DNA of 28,745 nt, taken from JBEPVZ01 sp041690695. Its GTDB lineage: Bacteria; Patescibacteriota; Microgenomatia; Daviesbacterales; UBA10151. A model generated the notes under the pieces. The model was not told the origin of the DNA. It did no database searches and saw only the letters and a program-made list of their open reading frames with translations. This document shows, piece by piece, positions 16,271 to 24,315 of this stretch. The translations under genes were made by a program, and so were the position numbers. Position 1 is the first letter of the stretch. Each line of letters opens with the position of its first letter. The DNA is taken from contig JBEPVZ010000013.1 in the NCBI GenBank assembly GCA_041690695.1, positions 1 through 28,745 of the forward strand. Direction: 5' to 3'.

Positions 16271-17240
16271 CCACATTAGCATTTTGCTCATCTAGCGTCT
16301 TGGCGTAATGAGCCACCCCTTCCGAATCATCATAATAATAAAGATAAGGCGTATTGGGATCAGCTTTAGCCACCGCCTGAAGTGAAGACAAACTTGGATT
16401 TGAGATCGGACCAGGTGGTAAACCAGCATGAACATAAGTATTGTACGGTGAATCAATTTTTAAATCCTCTAAGCTTAAAGCTTTTTTCCACCAGCTATTT
16501 TGGGACTTTTGGTAACCCAAGGCATATTGAACAGACGCATCAACATTTAAAACCATCCCAATTTTAAATCTTTTGAGTAAGATACTGGCCACCATCTGGC
16601 GAGCGGTATCACTTCTGGCTTCACGCTCAACAATTGAGGCTAAAATAACCCCTTGATCAGGTGTTAAACCGACCGATTTAACTTGATTCTGAAGAGTTTG
16701 ATCATATTTTTTGTTAAAATTTTCTTCAAGCTTTGAGATGACATCGTTTAAAGTTGTGGTTGGCTTAAACAGATAAGTGTCTGGGAACATATAGCCCTCC
16801 TTAGCATTCTTAATAAAGTCACTACTATTAATCCCAATCTCCTGGCTTAGTTTATCCGCCATCTCCTCATCTCGCCATCCTTCAATTAAAGTCACCCACT
16901 TACCGGCCGGTCCATCAGCAAAGATTTGAGCAATTTGATCAGTCGATTTGGCCGCGGAAACCGTAAAGTCTCCCGCTTGAACTGACGAATCAGCCCCTTT
17001 AGCTTTCAAATCGGATTTAAAAGCATCACTTGAACGAATAATTTTTTGAGATGCTAACTGACTGGCGATTTCGCTAACAGATTCGCCGGCGGTAACCGTA
17101 AAAATCTGATCTTTGCCGTTTTGATCAACTGGCGCATTGGCTTGGCTTGAATAAAAATTCCAAATAAATAACCCTAGCCCAAAAAGGACTAAAATCCATA
17201 CAATTAGTTTTGACCTAGAACGATGTTTTTTACTTGTCAT
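16257..17240 (-). CDS. mltG: Endolytic murein transglycosylase MltG
   Basis: The 327-residue protein is a YceG/MltG family lytic transglycosylase, which cuts nascent glycan strands at the membrane and sets glycan length. A short basic N-terminus precedes one membrane span (about residues 11-29). A LysM-like part follows (FTVTAGESVSEIASQLASQK, residues 47-66), then the catalytic domain with E205 in ASIVEREA and the signature SPYNTYVHAGLPPGPISNPS. Everything expected is intact. It is the last gene of the operon, overlaps ruvX by 11 bases, and its 3' end overlaps the convergent YecM-like gene. Confidence 0.95.
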   Translation of the reverse strand: MTSKKHRSRSKLIVWILVLFGLGLFIWNFYSSQANAPVDQNGKDQIFTVTAGESVSEIASQLASQKIIRSSDAFKSDLKAKGADSSVQAGDFTVSAAKSTDQIAQIFADGPAGKWVTLIEGWRDEEMADKLSQEIGINSSDFIKNAKEGYMFPDTYLFKPTTTLNDVISKLEENFNKKYDQTLQNQVKSVGLTPDQGVILASIVEREARSDTARQMVASILLKRFKIGMVLNVDASVQYALGYQKSQNSWWKKALSLEDLKIDSPYNTYVHAGLPPGPISNPSLSSLQAVAKADPNTPYLYYYDDSEGVAHYAKTLDEQNANVVNYP

Positions 17241-17613
17241 TTAAATAACCTTGGAGAATTAAACTGGCTGCATAGGCATCATCTTGCTGACGTTTTTTAC
17301 GAGTTAAATGCTGAAGACTCATCATCTCCCTAGAGTTAAAACTAGTCAAGGTCTCAGGCACTTCAATAATCTCGATCTCGACTTTCATTTTTTTTATAAA
17401 CTCCTGAACAATTTTTAAAGCTTCCCCACTTTCAGGAATCCCGATCACCACTTTATCAATCTGTTGTTTAGTTATTTCTAAACGAACTTTGTCTAATGAC
17501 TCACTCAAACCAGAGACAGTTAAAACTTTTAGTGGCGAGGCCGTTAAACCTTCCGAGATTGCCAAGCCAATCTTTTTCTTGCCATAATCAATTCCGAGAT
17601 AACGCATTATCAT
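17230..17613 (-). CDS. ruvX: Holliday junction resolvase-like protein RuvX/YqgF
   Basis: The 127-residue protein has the RNase H-like fold signatures of YqgF: LGIDYGKKKIGLAIS with the first catalytic Asp, VVIGIPES, the EIIEVPETLTSF strand, and KKRQQDDAYAASLIL with the last acidic residues. In E. coli the homologue processes the 16S rRNA 5' end; a resolvase role is debated. ATG 17613 and ATG 17607 (MRYLGIDYG) are both possible starts; the second is the more typical N-terminus. The gene lies between sortase and mltG. ruvX-mltG adjacency is a common bacterial arrangement, often with alaS nearby, and alaS is also nearby here but divergent. Confidence 0.92.
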   Translation of the reverse strand: MIMRYLGIDYGKKKIGLAISEGLTASPLKVLTVSGLSESLDKVRLEITKQQIDKVVIGIPESGEALKIVQEFIKKMKVEIEIIEVPETLTSFNSREMMSLQHLTRKKRQQDDAYAASLILQGYLNDK

Positions 17614-17616
17614 AAT

Positions 17617-18258
17617 TTACTTCAATTCAGCTAAAACTATCAACCTCTTGTTAAATATTCCTGGGGGCACACAAGTCATCAAAGTTAAATACCGACCTTC
17701 GCTATCTGGAGGGTTAATCACTCCAGTCTCTTTAGGGTCAACCACTTTTAGACCAATCACCTGATAATCAAACCGTTGACCTAAAACATCCGCATAAATC
17801 TGGTCCCCTTTTTTAATTTCGGGAAGATGAGTAAAGATTGCCAAATAATTCGTTGGGCTATATAAAAATTCGAGTGAAGAGTGGCCAGTAATAAAAACAT
17901 TGCCTCGCTCACCCGGCAAAGCACTACCCGGAAGTTGGCCTAGAGCCTTTTCGAAAGTATTACTATCAACCATCACGTTTAAATTGGTTAAATTTATTTT
18001 GGGAATAGTTAAATTAAATTGTGTATAGGTCGGCGCATAAGTCCGGTTATTAGAAGACACAAAATATGAAAAATTGCCCGATTGTTCAACTGCCACTCCT
18101 AAAACTGATCCTGAATCCGGCTTAGGATCAACCAGTAAACTATTTTGATCAAGTGAGATTAATTCCCAAAAATTAAAAGCCACCACTGGCATGACTACTT
18201 GGACGAGCAGGAAGATTCCGATCGCGAGAAGCCCGAGAGAAAAATATTTGGGTTTCAT
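17617..18258 (-). CDS. Sortase (class D/E-like transpeptidase)
   Basis: The 213-residue protein has an N-terminal membrane anchor (residues 6-28), a linker, and a sortase barrel from about residue 75. The catalytic triad is visible: H126 in FITGHSS, C196 in LTLMTCVPP and R205 in KRLIVLAEL. Sortases join surface proteins to the cell wall or to each other after cutting an LPxTG-like signal. No protein in this window has a recognisable sorting signal with a C-terminal membrane span, so substrates must lie elsewhere or use a different signal. The gene follows the actin-like/baseplate-J gene by 5 bases and precedes ruvX by 3. The class is inferred from the short TLxTC context. Confidence 0.93.
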   Translation of the reverse strand: MKPKYFSLGLLAIGIFLLVQVVMPVVAFNFWELISLDQNSLLVDPKPDSGSVLGVAVEQSGNFSYFVSSNNRTYAPTYTQFNLTIPKINLTNLNVMVDSNTFEKALGQLPGSALPGERGNVFITGHSSLEFLYSPTNYLAIFTHLPEIKKGDQIYADVLGQRFDYQVIGLKVVDPKETGVINPPDSEGRYLTLMTCVPPGIFNKRLIVLAELK

Positions 18259-18263
18259 AACAG

Positions 18264-20459
18264 CTAATTTGCTTGGATTTGAATACTAATATTCTTACTC
18301 ATCATCGGCAACCTCTGGAGCGGACCCGGCAGAGATGGTTTAATCTTAATATCCGAGCTAATGACGTTCTCAATATTTTTCAAAACATTAGCGGCCTCAG
18401 CTGGACTTTTGCCTTTTATTGAATCAGCCACCTTAGCCAAATCGAGCTTGGGTAATAACTTGGCTTTAAAGCGAGCTAAGAAGATTAGTCGACCATTCGG
18501 ATCGATTTTTGAAACATCTGCTTGGGTTTCGGTATCTGCTAAGTTAAGGGTATAACCATCTGGAACGTTGGTTTGAACAAGCTTTGAAACCATTAATTTT
18601 AGATCATTATCGGAGTAACTAGTCCCACTATAATGGACATTTAAAGTTAAGGTAAAATCAGTCGCTTGATCGCCAATTTTCTTAGAATAGCTTTTACTAG
18701 TAATCGTCTCATCCAGCGCCTCTGACAAGATCTTCTGATCTCCAGTTAGTTTAGCTTGTAGATCAGTTTGAGCTTTTTGGCGTAGAGTAGCAGCCAAGCT
18801 AGCTAACAACTTATCTTCATCATCGCTTGTCACAACTGTGACATTTTTACTTGTCCCCCCAGACAAAGCTGTATCAACTTTGGCAACCACATCAGATTGC
18901 CCAAAGCCAGTGACTGTTAAAGTCGTATCGGAGGGTAGGTTACCATCCGGACCAATGACTGAAGCCGTCACTCCAGAGCCTGTTTTTCCAGGAGTGGTCG
19001 TAGTCGTAAAGTCAGCTCCAACCGTTGCCGATTGAGAAGCAATATCAATTGCAGAATCGAGAGTAAATTTTAAACCATTGGCAGTCGTTAAAACGGTTCC
19101 TTTTGAAAGTGAAACTGGGCTATTTTTAAGATTAAAGACATTAACACTCCCACGAGCAGGATCTCCAATCTGTTTTTGACCGCTGGCGGTGGCTTTATCT
19201 GTCCCACTAATATCAGTCTCAACGACTTTTCCAGGAATCGTTTGGGTCGTTTCATCAGTTTGAGTAGCTTTTGGATCAGCAATAACTTGTGAATCTTTTT
19301 CTAAAATTTTAGGATCAATAAAGATCGTCACTTGAGCTTTAAGGAAGAATAAATAGCCCACCAAAAGTACGACTACTAAAATTAGCGGGACGGCTAAAAA
19401 TTTAGCAGCTTTAGGGATACGACCTTTATGGAGGTCTGACTCAATAATTTTTGGTCGAAAAGTCGCTAACATATTCCGAACTTTGTCAGGCAAACTTATA
19501 CTCTGGGTAAAGACATGCTCAGGCTCAGGTGGATCCGCCGGTAAACGAGCGCTCATCCGTCGGTCCATAGGCGGATTAAGTTCTTCGGCAATATCTCCCG
19601 CGACAAAGCCACCACCCTCTTCCTCTAGATCCTCTTCCGCTGATAAGCTCTGCGCTGGGGCAGCCGAAACCTGAATCTTTTTTTGACGAGGTTTAAGTAA
19701 TTCAGCTTTATAGATAACCGCCGGCTCAACCTCAGAAGCACCCGCTAAGGCTAAGGCATGAATCGCAATATTTTCATCGAGCTGCTCCACTTTAGGAAGA
19801 TGGAGAAATGGCAAACTACTCATCCAATTAAAAGCCAATAACTTATCTTTATATTTCTCCAAATCTCCTAGGCCAAAGAGATTTATTTTCGAAGGCAAAA
19901 CTTCAATATTATTAAACGAGCCAAGTGCCTTTTCAATATCAGGAGCTAACTCACTGCCCCGCTTAATATATTTTGTACCCAAAATCTTGCCCGCTTTGAC
20001 GACCGTGACAGATAAAGGCTCTGCCACCTCGACCAAAATTGTGGTTGCCGGAACACCATGTTGCTTTTGAAGGAGATGGCAAATCGCATGCGTGGTTGAG
20101 ACATAAGCCATCGGCTCAATATCGAGCTCTTTAACTAATCTTTTAAGAAATTCGAGGTGTTCGTCTTTTAAATTATCATCTTGAAGCCAGCTATCGGGAA
20201 CTCCAAATAAAACTTTGGTTGGCTCAGGTTGAAAATCAGCTAAAGCCTCATCTAAAACTTGGTTTATAGCTTCAATTAAGTCAGCCTCCGCTTGGTAATT
20301 CATCGACACGCTACTGATTAGCTGCAAATGTTTATGTTCAATCCCCCAAACTGCTCCCGTTACTTCGGTACTACCGATATTTACAGCAAAGAAATATTCT
20401 TGTTTAACGGTTGGTTTTGAAAAAGGTAAAGATTTAGGCAGCTTATCAAGTAAACTCAT
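18264..20459 (-). CDS. Actin-like domain - membrane span - baseplate-J-like envelope protein
   Basis: The 731-residue protein has four parts. Residues about 20-245 look like a degenerate actin/PilM-type ATPase fold: FAVNIGSTEVTGAVWG as a phosphate-1 loop with Asn in place of the usual Asp, ILVEVAEPLSVTVVKAG as phosphate-2, and ALALAGASEVEP near the end. Residues 250-350 are an acidic/Pro-rich linker. Residues 353-373 are one membrane span. Outside, residues about 435-525 carry a baseplate-J-like region (ARGSVNVFNLKNSPVSLSKGT, then VTASVIGPDGNLPSDTTLTV), followed by about 200 residues of mixed structure. Proteins of this build are common in CPR genomes and uncharacterised. First gene of the sortase-ruvX-mltG operon; ATP binding is doubtful. 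Confidence 0.75.
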   Translation of the reverse strand: MSLLDKLPKSLPFSKPTVKQEYFFAVNIGSTEVTGAVWGIEHKHLQLISSVSMNYQAEADLIEAINQVLDEALADFQPEPTKVLFGVPDSWLQDDNLKDEHLEFLKRLVKELDIEPMAYVSTTHAICHLLQKQHGVPATTILVEVAEPLSVTVVKAGKILGTKYIKRGSELAPDIEKALGSFNNIEVLPSKINLFGLGDLEKYKDKLLAFNWMSSLPFLHLPKVEQLDENIAIHALALAGASEVEPAVIYKAELLKPRQKKIQVSAAPAQSLSAEEDLEEEGGGFVAGDIAEELNPPMDRRMSARLPADPPEPEHVFTQSISLPDKVRNMLATFRPKIIESDLHKGRIPKAAKFLAVPLILVVVLLVGYLFFLKAQVTIFIDPKILEKDSQVIADPKATQTDETTQTIPGKVVETDISGTDKATASGQKQIGDPARGSVNVFNLKNSPVSLSKGTVLTTANGLKFTLDSAIDIASQSATVGADFTTTTTPGKTGSGVTASVIGPDGNLPSDTTLTVTGFGQSDVVAKVDTALSGGTSKNVTVVTSDDEDKLLASLAATLRQKAQTDLQAKLTGDQKILSEALDETITSKSYSKKIGDQATDFTLTLNVHYSGTSYSDNDLKLMVSKLVQTNVPDGYTLNLADTETQADVSKIDPNGRLIFLARFKAKLLPKLDLAKVADSIKGKSPAEAANVLKNIENVISSDIKIKPSLPGPLQRLPMMSKNISIQIQAN

Positions 20460-20469
20460 AGAAAAATAG

Positions 20470-20487
20470 CCTTGCCGTTAGGCAGGG
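20470..20487 (-). terminator. Terminator-like hairpin in the leader of the baseplate-J gene
   Basis: On the minus strand CCCTGCC pairs with GGCAAGG (7 bp with one G-T) across TAAC, and CTATTTTTC follows just before ATG 20459. The upstream neighbour, alaS, is divergent, so there is no earlier transcript for it to end. It may attenuate its own gene. Confidence 0.5.
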
Positions 20488-20496
20488 TTATCAATA

Positions 20497-20505
20497 ATAT
20501 TAGCA
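20497..20505 (-). promoter_or_regulatory. Possible extended -10 of the baseplate-J operon
   Basis: TGC followed by TAATAT (20502-20497) on the minus strand; the -35 at 17 bases is poor. The predicted leader is about 30 bases and contains the hairpin. Confidence 0.35.
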
Positions 20506-20520
20506 CAATCGGTAAGATGA

Positions 20521-20526
20521 TATAAT
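20521..20526 (+). promoter_or_regulatory. alaS -10 box, leaderless geometry
   Basis: A perfect TATAAT ends exactly 7 bases before ATG 20534. The -35 is weak (TTAGCA at 20500, 15 bases away). Confidence 0.55.
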
Positions 20527-20533
20527 CACTCAT

Positions 20534-22336
20534 ATGACAGGCTCAGAGATTCGCCAAAAATATTTAGACTTTTTTGAGAAAAGAGGTCACAAAATTGTAC
20601 CGTCTTCTTCTCTGGTTCCAGAAAATGACCCTTCGACTTTATTTACCTCGTCAGGCATGCAACCGATGGTCCCCTATTTGCTCGGTCAGCCACACCCAGA
20701 AGGCACCCGGCTCACTGACTCTCAGAAATGTATTCGGACCCAAGATATCGAAGAGGTCGGAGATAATCGTCATGATAGCTTTTTTGAAATGCTCGGGAAC
20801 TGGTCTTTGGGAGATTACTGGAAAAAAGAGCAGATCGCTTGGATATTCGAGTTTTTCACGGACGAACTTAACTTAGATCCTCATAAACTATACGTCAGCG
20901 TATTTTCGGGTAATGACCAATTTGATCAAGATGATGAGGCAATTAAAATTTGGCAAGAGTTATTTAACAAACATCAGATTAAGGCTGAAATTGGTGATAG
21001 AATTCGACCTTATGGAGTTGATAAAAACTGGTGGTCAAGGTCTGGACCTCCCGATAAAATGCCCGAAGGGGAGCCTGGTGGACCAAGTTCTGAAGTTTTC
21101 TATGAGTTTACTGATATTGAACATAATCCTGAATACGGAAAGGAATGTCATCCTAACTGTGATTGTGGTCGCTTTTTAGAAATTGGTAATAACGTTTTTA
21201 TGCAATTTCAGAAGCAGGCTGATGGATCATTTAAAGAACTCCCAAAGAAAAATGTTGATTTTGGAGGTGGTTTAGAAAGAGGAGCCGCCGCTTTAAATAA
21301 CGATCCCGATATTTTTAAAACTGATCTTTTTTGGCCAATTATTCAAAAATTAGAAACAATTACTGGTCTTCTATATGATGAAAATAAACAAAAAAATGCC
21401 TCTTTTCAGATCGTCGCTGATCACCTTCGAGCTTCAGTTTTCTTAATCAAAGACGGAGTTGTTCCAAGTAATAAACTCCAAGGTTATGTTTTGCGAAGAT
21501 TACTAAGAAGAGCCGCTGTCAAGATAAATTCACTCAAAGAAGACGCCATGGAACAGCTGACCGATTTAATTGGACCGGTCATCTCGATCTACCAGGGCAC
21601 TGGCTATTTTGAAGATCATGATCACCAAGTTATTCGTCAAGTTATCTATGAAGAACTGTCAAAATTTAGTAAAACTATTACCAAAGGCTTAAAAGAAATT
21701 GCTAAAATTCCCCAGATTGATGGTAAATTAGCTTTTGATCTTTATCAAACTTATGGCTTTCCCCTTGAAATCACCACCGAGTTATTTTTAGAAAAGGGCC
21801 AACAGATTGATCTTGAACAATTTGAGACCGAGTTTAAAAAACATCAAGAATTATCTCGTTCAACTTCAGCGGGAGTTTTCAAAGGTGGCCTTGCCGATCA
21901 TTCTGAAGAGACCACTAAATTACACACGGCCACACATTTACTAAACCAGGCTCTCCATCAAGTTTTGGGAGAACATATTATTCAACGCGGCAGTAATATT
22001 ACAGCTGAAAGACTCCGTTTTGACTTTCCCCATCCTCAAAAGTTAACAGCTGAGGAAATTAGTCAAATTGAAGAAGTCGTTAATGAACAGGTTAAAAAAG
22101 ACCTACCTGTTACCTTTCAAACTGAAGATCGTGATCAGGCTTTAAAATCAGGGGCGAGAGCGGCTTTTGGGGAAAGATACCCAGATCAGGTCACCGTTTA
22201 TTCAATCGGCGATTTCAGTAAAGAAATTTGCGGTGGACCACATGTTAAGCAGACAGGCACACTCGGCCAATTTAAAATTACCAAAGAAGAAGCTATCTCT
22301 TCCGGCATCCGCCGAATTTATGCGATTTTAAGTTAA
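20534..22336 (+). CDS. alaS: Alanyl-tRNA synthetase lacking the C-Ala domain
   Basis: The 600-residue enzyme charges tRNA-Ala. Motif regions are intact (FTSSGMQPMVPYLLG, RTQDIEEVGDNRHDSFFEMLGNWS, VDFGGGLERGAAA). The tRNA-binding domain and the editing domain follow; the editing zinc site is H464-TAT-H468 with C566 and H570. In the second motif the usual CGGTH reads CGGPH. The protein ends 30 residues later, whereas E. coli AlaRS runs to about 875 residues with a DHHA1/C-Ala domain. The stop is clean and followed by another promoter, with no remnant downstream, so this is a short form and not a frameshift. Divergent from the baseplate-J operon. Confidence 0.95.
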   Translation: MTGSEIRQKYLDFFEKRGHKIVPSSSLVPENDPSTLFTSSGMQPMVPYLLGQPHPEGTRLTDSQKCIRTQDIEEVGDNRHDSFFEMLGNWSLGDYWKKEQIAWIFEFFTDELNLDPHKLYVSVFSGNDQFDQDDEAIKIWQELFNKHQIKAEIGDRIRPYGVDKNWWSRSGPPDKMPEGEPGGPSSEVFYEFTDIEHNPEYGKECHPNCDCGRFLEIGNNVFMQFQKQADGSFKELPKKNVDFGGGLERGAAALNNDPDIFKTDLFWPIIQKLETITGLLYDENKQKNASFQIVADHLRASVFLIKDGVVPSNKLQGYVLRRLLRRAAVKINSLKEDAMEQLTDLIGPVISIYQGTGYFEDHDHQVIRQVIYEELSKFSKTITKGLKEIAKIPQIDGKLAFDLYQTYGFPLEITTELFLEKGQQIDLEQFETEFKKHQELSRSTSAGVFKGGLADHSEETTKLHTATHLLNQALHQVLGEHIIQRGSNITAERLRFDFPHPQKLTAEEISQIEEVVNEQVKKDLPVTFQTEDRDQALKSGARAAFGERYPDQVTVYSIGDFSKEICGGPHVKQTGTLGQFKITKEEAISSGIRRIYAILS

Positions 22337-22340
22337 TCTC

Positions 22341-22369
22341 TTGCACTTTTTTAGTCCCTAAGTTAGTAT
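22341..22369 (+). promoter_or_regulatory. Promoter of the 41-aa gene, leaderless geometry
   Basis: TTGCAC (22341-22346), a 17-base spacer and TAGTAT (22364-22369), ending exactly 7 bases before ATG 22377. It begins 5 bases after the alaS stop. Confidence 0.55.
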
Positions 22370-22376
22370 CAAAAAT

Positions 22377-22502
22377 ATGACAGGCAGGGAGCTTTTAAAG
22401 AATATTCGAGACATCGTCAAATCAGTTGGAACTGGTGATTTTATAACCAGAGAAGTCCTAACACCAATTAATCGGATTGAGAAAAAACTAGACTTACATT
22501 AA
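22377..22502 (+). CDS. Small protein of 41 residues, unknown function
   Basis: ATG 22377 to TAA 22502 encodes MTGRELLKNIRDIVKSVGTG followed by DFITREVLTPINRIEKKLDLH. The product is basic and helical, with no membrane span or cysteine. It is supported by a promoter with the same spacing to the start codon as the larger genes around it. It fills most of the space between alaS and the convergent membrane-protein gene at 22555. No family is recognised; a DNA- or RNA-binding role would be a guess. It would be missed by annotation with a length cut-off. Confidence 0.55.
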   Translation: MTGRELLKNIRDIVKSVGTGDFITREVLTPINRIEKKLDLH

Positions 22503-22554
22503 GCTCGGTTTAGAAATATCGAAAGATTTATTGGCTTCGGCCAGGACTAGTAAA

Positions 22555-22857
22555 TTATTTTCGTCGACGAGATTTTGAAGACTCAACAGAGGAAATATCT
22601 CGAATAGCATTAACAATCTTTTGAGGACCACTCCGACGGCCCAATAATCCCATAAGTGATGAGGCTGCAGCTTTAACCCCATCCCCAACCGTTTCGACAC
22701 CTTCCGTAAAGTGCTCCGCCGATTCTAAAATATGATTAATCCGATCAAGTGAACTTTTAATACTTTTTAAAAGAATAAAGAAAGCTACTCCCAGACCGAT
22801 GAAAATAACCGTCCAAACCGTCACCATAATAACTAAGACAATTTCTAAGATACTCAT
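22555..22857 (-). CDS. Small single-span membrane protein, DUF948-like
   Basis: The 100-residue protein has one N-terminal membrane span (residues 4-30). A helical region follows (SLDRINHILESAEHFTEGVETVGDGVKAAASSLMGLL), and then a basic tail ending SSKSRRRK. The layout resembles DUF948/YtxG-like small membrane proteins, but this is a likeness in build only. It is monocistronic by its own promoter and converges with the 41-aa gene. The predicted transcript starts about two bases before the ATG. Confidence 0.7.
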   Translation of the reverse strand: MSILEIVLVIMVTVWTVIFIGLGVAFFILLKSIKSSLDRINHILESAEHFTEGVETVGDGVKAAASSLMGLLGRRSGPQKIVNAIRDISSVESSKSRRRK

Positions 22858-22866
22858 AGCTATTCA

Positions 22867-22895
22867 GTTATATCATTAAAGACTAAGCCTGGCAA
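22867..22895 (-). promoter_or_regulatory. Promoter of the 100-aa membrane protein gene
   Basis: TTGCCA (22895-22890), a 17-base spacer and TATAAC (22872-22867), ending 9 bases before ATG 22857. Confidence 0.6.
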
Positions 22896-22913
22896 GCATA
22901 TCGCCGAGAATTT

Positions 22914-24308
22914 TTAGTTTGCAACTTTAGGAGTTATAGCGGGTAAACTAGGACGTTTAAAGCTCTTAATCGAGGCTGTTGGCCAGGAGGTGTTTACGTC
23001 AGCCGTCCAGTTTTTAACAGTTGTCGTTTGAACAAAGACCGCATAAGGCTGACTAAAACTCAAGGCGAACTTTGTGCCTAGATTGTTACCTAAGTAGGTT
23101 TGCCAGCTTTGTCCATTCCAGTAGGCAACCTCAACTGGATTAAAGCCTTGTGCAGCTAAGCTATTAAATAGATCGGCAGCCGTTTTACCCGAGGAAACGG
23201 TCGGAACACCCACTAAATTCCAGCCATTTCGTAATGGAATAACTGGATCTGAGGTAGGAAGATGGCCTGACATCGGCAGACTAACGGCTTGATTGGTGTT
23301 AAAGTAATAACCATAACCAGGCAAAAGAGGAAAATCACCGGCAATACGATTGTTCGTACGATCTATAACTGCAGTTTGCCAAGTTGAACCATCCCACTTT
23401 GCAATCTCAGCAAAGGTATTTTTAGGACTGGCATTTTCAGCCCAAATTAAAAACGCATTTAAAGTTTTCTGGGCAGTAATCGGCTGAGTCGGATCAGTTG
23501 AAACAAAAGGATCCACAAAGTAGTTCCAACCAGTCTTTAAGTCCCAGTTGGCTGAAACAAATGGGCCCGTAGAAATAGGTCTGAGTGAGAAATCATCAAA
23601 TCGTACTGAACTATTACACCAAGTACCAATACCACTTCTTGTGCCATTTATAGCACTATCATTAGCACTCATAATAGATTGACCATTAACAGTCACACTA
23701 ATTAGAGATCCCTGATAAGTGACCGCGACCCGGTCTCCATTGGCCGGTTTAAAGGTCAAATTACTGGCTAACTGAGTCTTGACACCATTTAAAAATCGAT
23801 CAATTACATAACCCGCACCATTATGCTCTACCCAGTACATATTATTGCTGTCTTGGTATCTAAAGGGGATTCGAGCATCTTGAGGATTAACTACTAAAGT
23901 AACACTTGTTGATCCCTCACTAGCGCCGTTTACCAAAGCGTATCCAGGAGCGGGACACCCCGTTACCACATAAGACTGATCGTTTTGAATACCAAAAGTA
24001 GCATGATCATAGGTCCAAATATTTCTAAGATCCGCTGGCACACTCGGATTATCTAATGCCATACTGGTTGTTGAGTCGGCTCTAGTAAATTGATCATCCA
24101 TGAAGTTTCCACTGATCGGTCGAGGGGTTTGAATTGGTCCACTGGCAAAAGTAAGATGGGTTCTATTATAAAGAGAGGCAAACAATCCACCTTTAAAATT
24201 ACCAAAAACTGAAACAGCTAAAAAGAGTAAAACACCAACTACTGCAATTAAAACTAAAACTGGGATAACACCACGTTCGTTGAGAATAGGCTGAGACTTT
24301 TTGGGCAT
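22914..24308 (-). CDS. Membrane-anchored surface protein with LamG-like domain and two GWN/WQT repeats
   Basis: The 464-residue protein has an N-terminal span (residues 14-36) and lies otherwise outside the cell. Residues about 70-245 look like a concanavalin A/LamG-type beta-sandwich (IPFRYQDSNNMYWVEHNG, LISVTVNGQSIMS, SSVRFDDFSLRPI) as used for glycan binding. C118 and C231 could pair. Residues 258-348 and 360-430 are two copies of one module: GWN at 260 and 362, and W-D/N-G-x-S/T-WQT at 305-312 and 397-404, each ending in an aromatic Y/F strand. No catalytic motif and no sorting signal are seen. Likely a surface adhesin or glycan-binding protein, by inference. Confidence 0.75.
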   Translation of the reverse strand: MPKKSQPILNERGVIPVLVLIAVVGVLLFLAVSVFGNFKGGLFASLYNRTHLTFASGPIQTPRPISGNFMDDQFTRADSTTSMALDNPSVPADLRNIWTYDHATFGIQNDQSYVVTGCPAPGYALVNGASEGSTSVTLVVNPQDARIPFRYQDSNNMYWVEHNGAGYVIDRFLNGVKTQLASNLTFKPANGDRVAVTYQGSLISVTVNGQSIMSANDSAINGTRSGIGTWCNSSVRFDDFSLRPISTGPFVSANWDLKTGWNYFVDPFVSTDPTQPITAQKTLNAFLIWAENASPKNTFAEIAKWDGSTWQTAVIDRTNNRIAGDFPLLPGYGYYFNTNQAVSLPMSGHLPTSDPVIPLRNGWNLVGVPTVSSGKTAADLFNSLAAQGFNPVEVAYWNGQSWQTYLGNNLGTKFALSFSQPYAVFVQTTTVKNWTADVNTSWPTASIKSFKRPSLPAITPKVAN

Positions 24309-24315
24309 TAACTAA

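Noticed and set aside
18264..20459. A contractile injection system or prophage locus
   Set aside because: Only one baseplate-J-like domain is present; there is no sheath, tube, spike, tape measure or AAA gene nearby.
22494..22700. Minus-strand 68-aa frame overlapping the 100-aa membrane protein
   Set aside because: It is out of frame with a better-supported gene that has its own promoter, and its product has no sensible composition.
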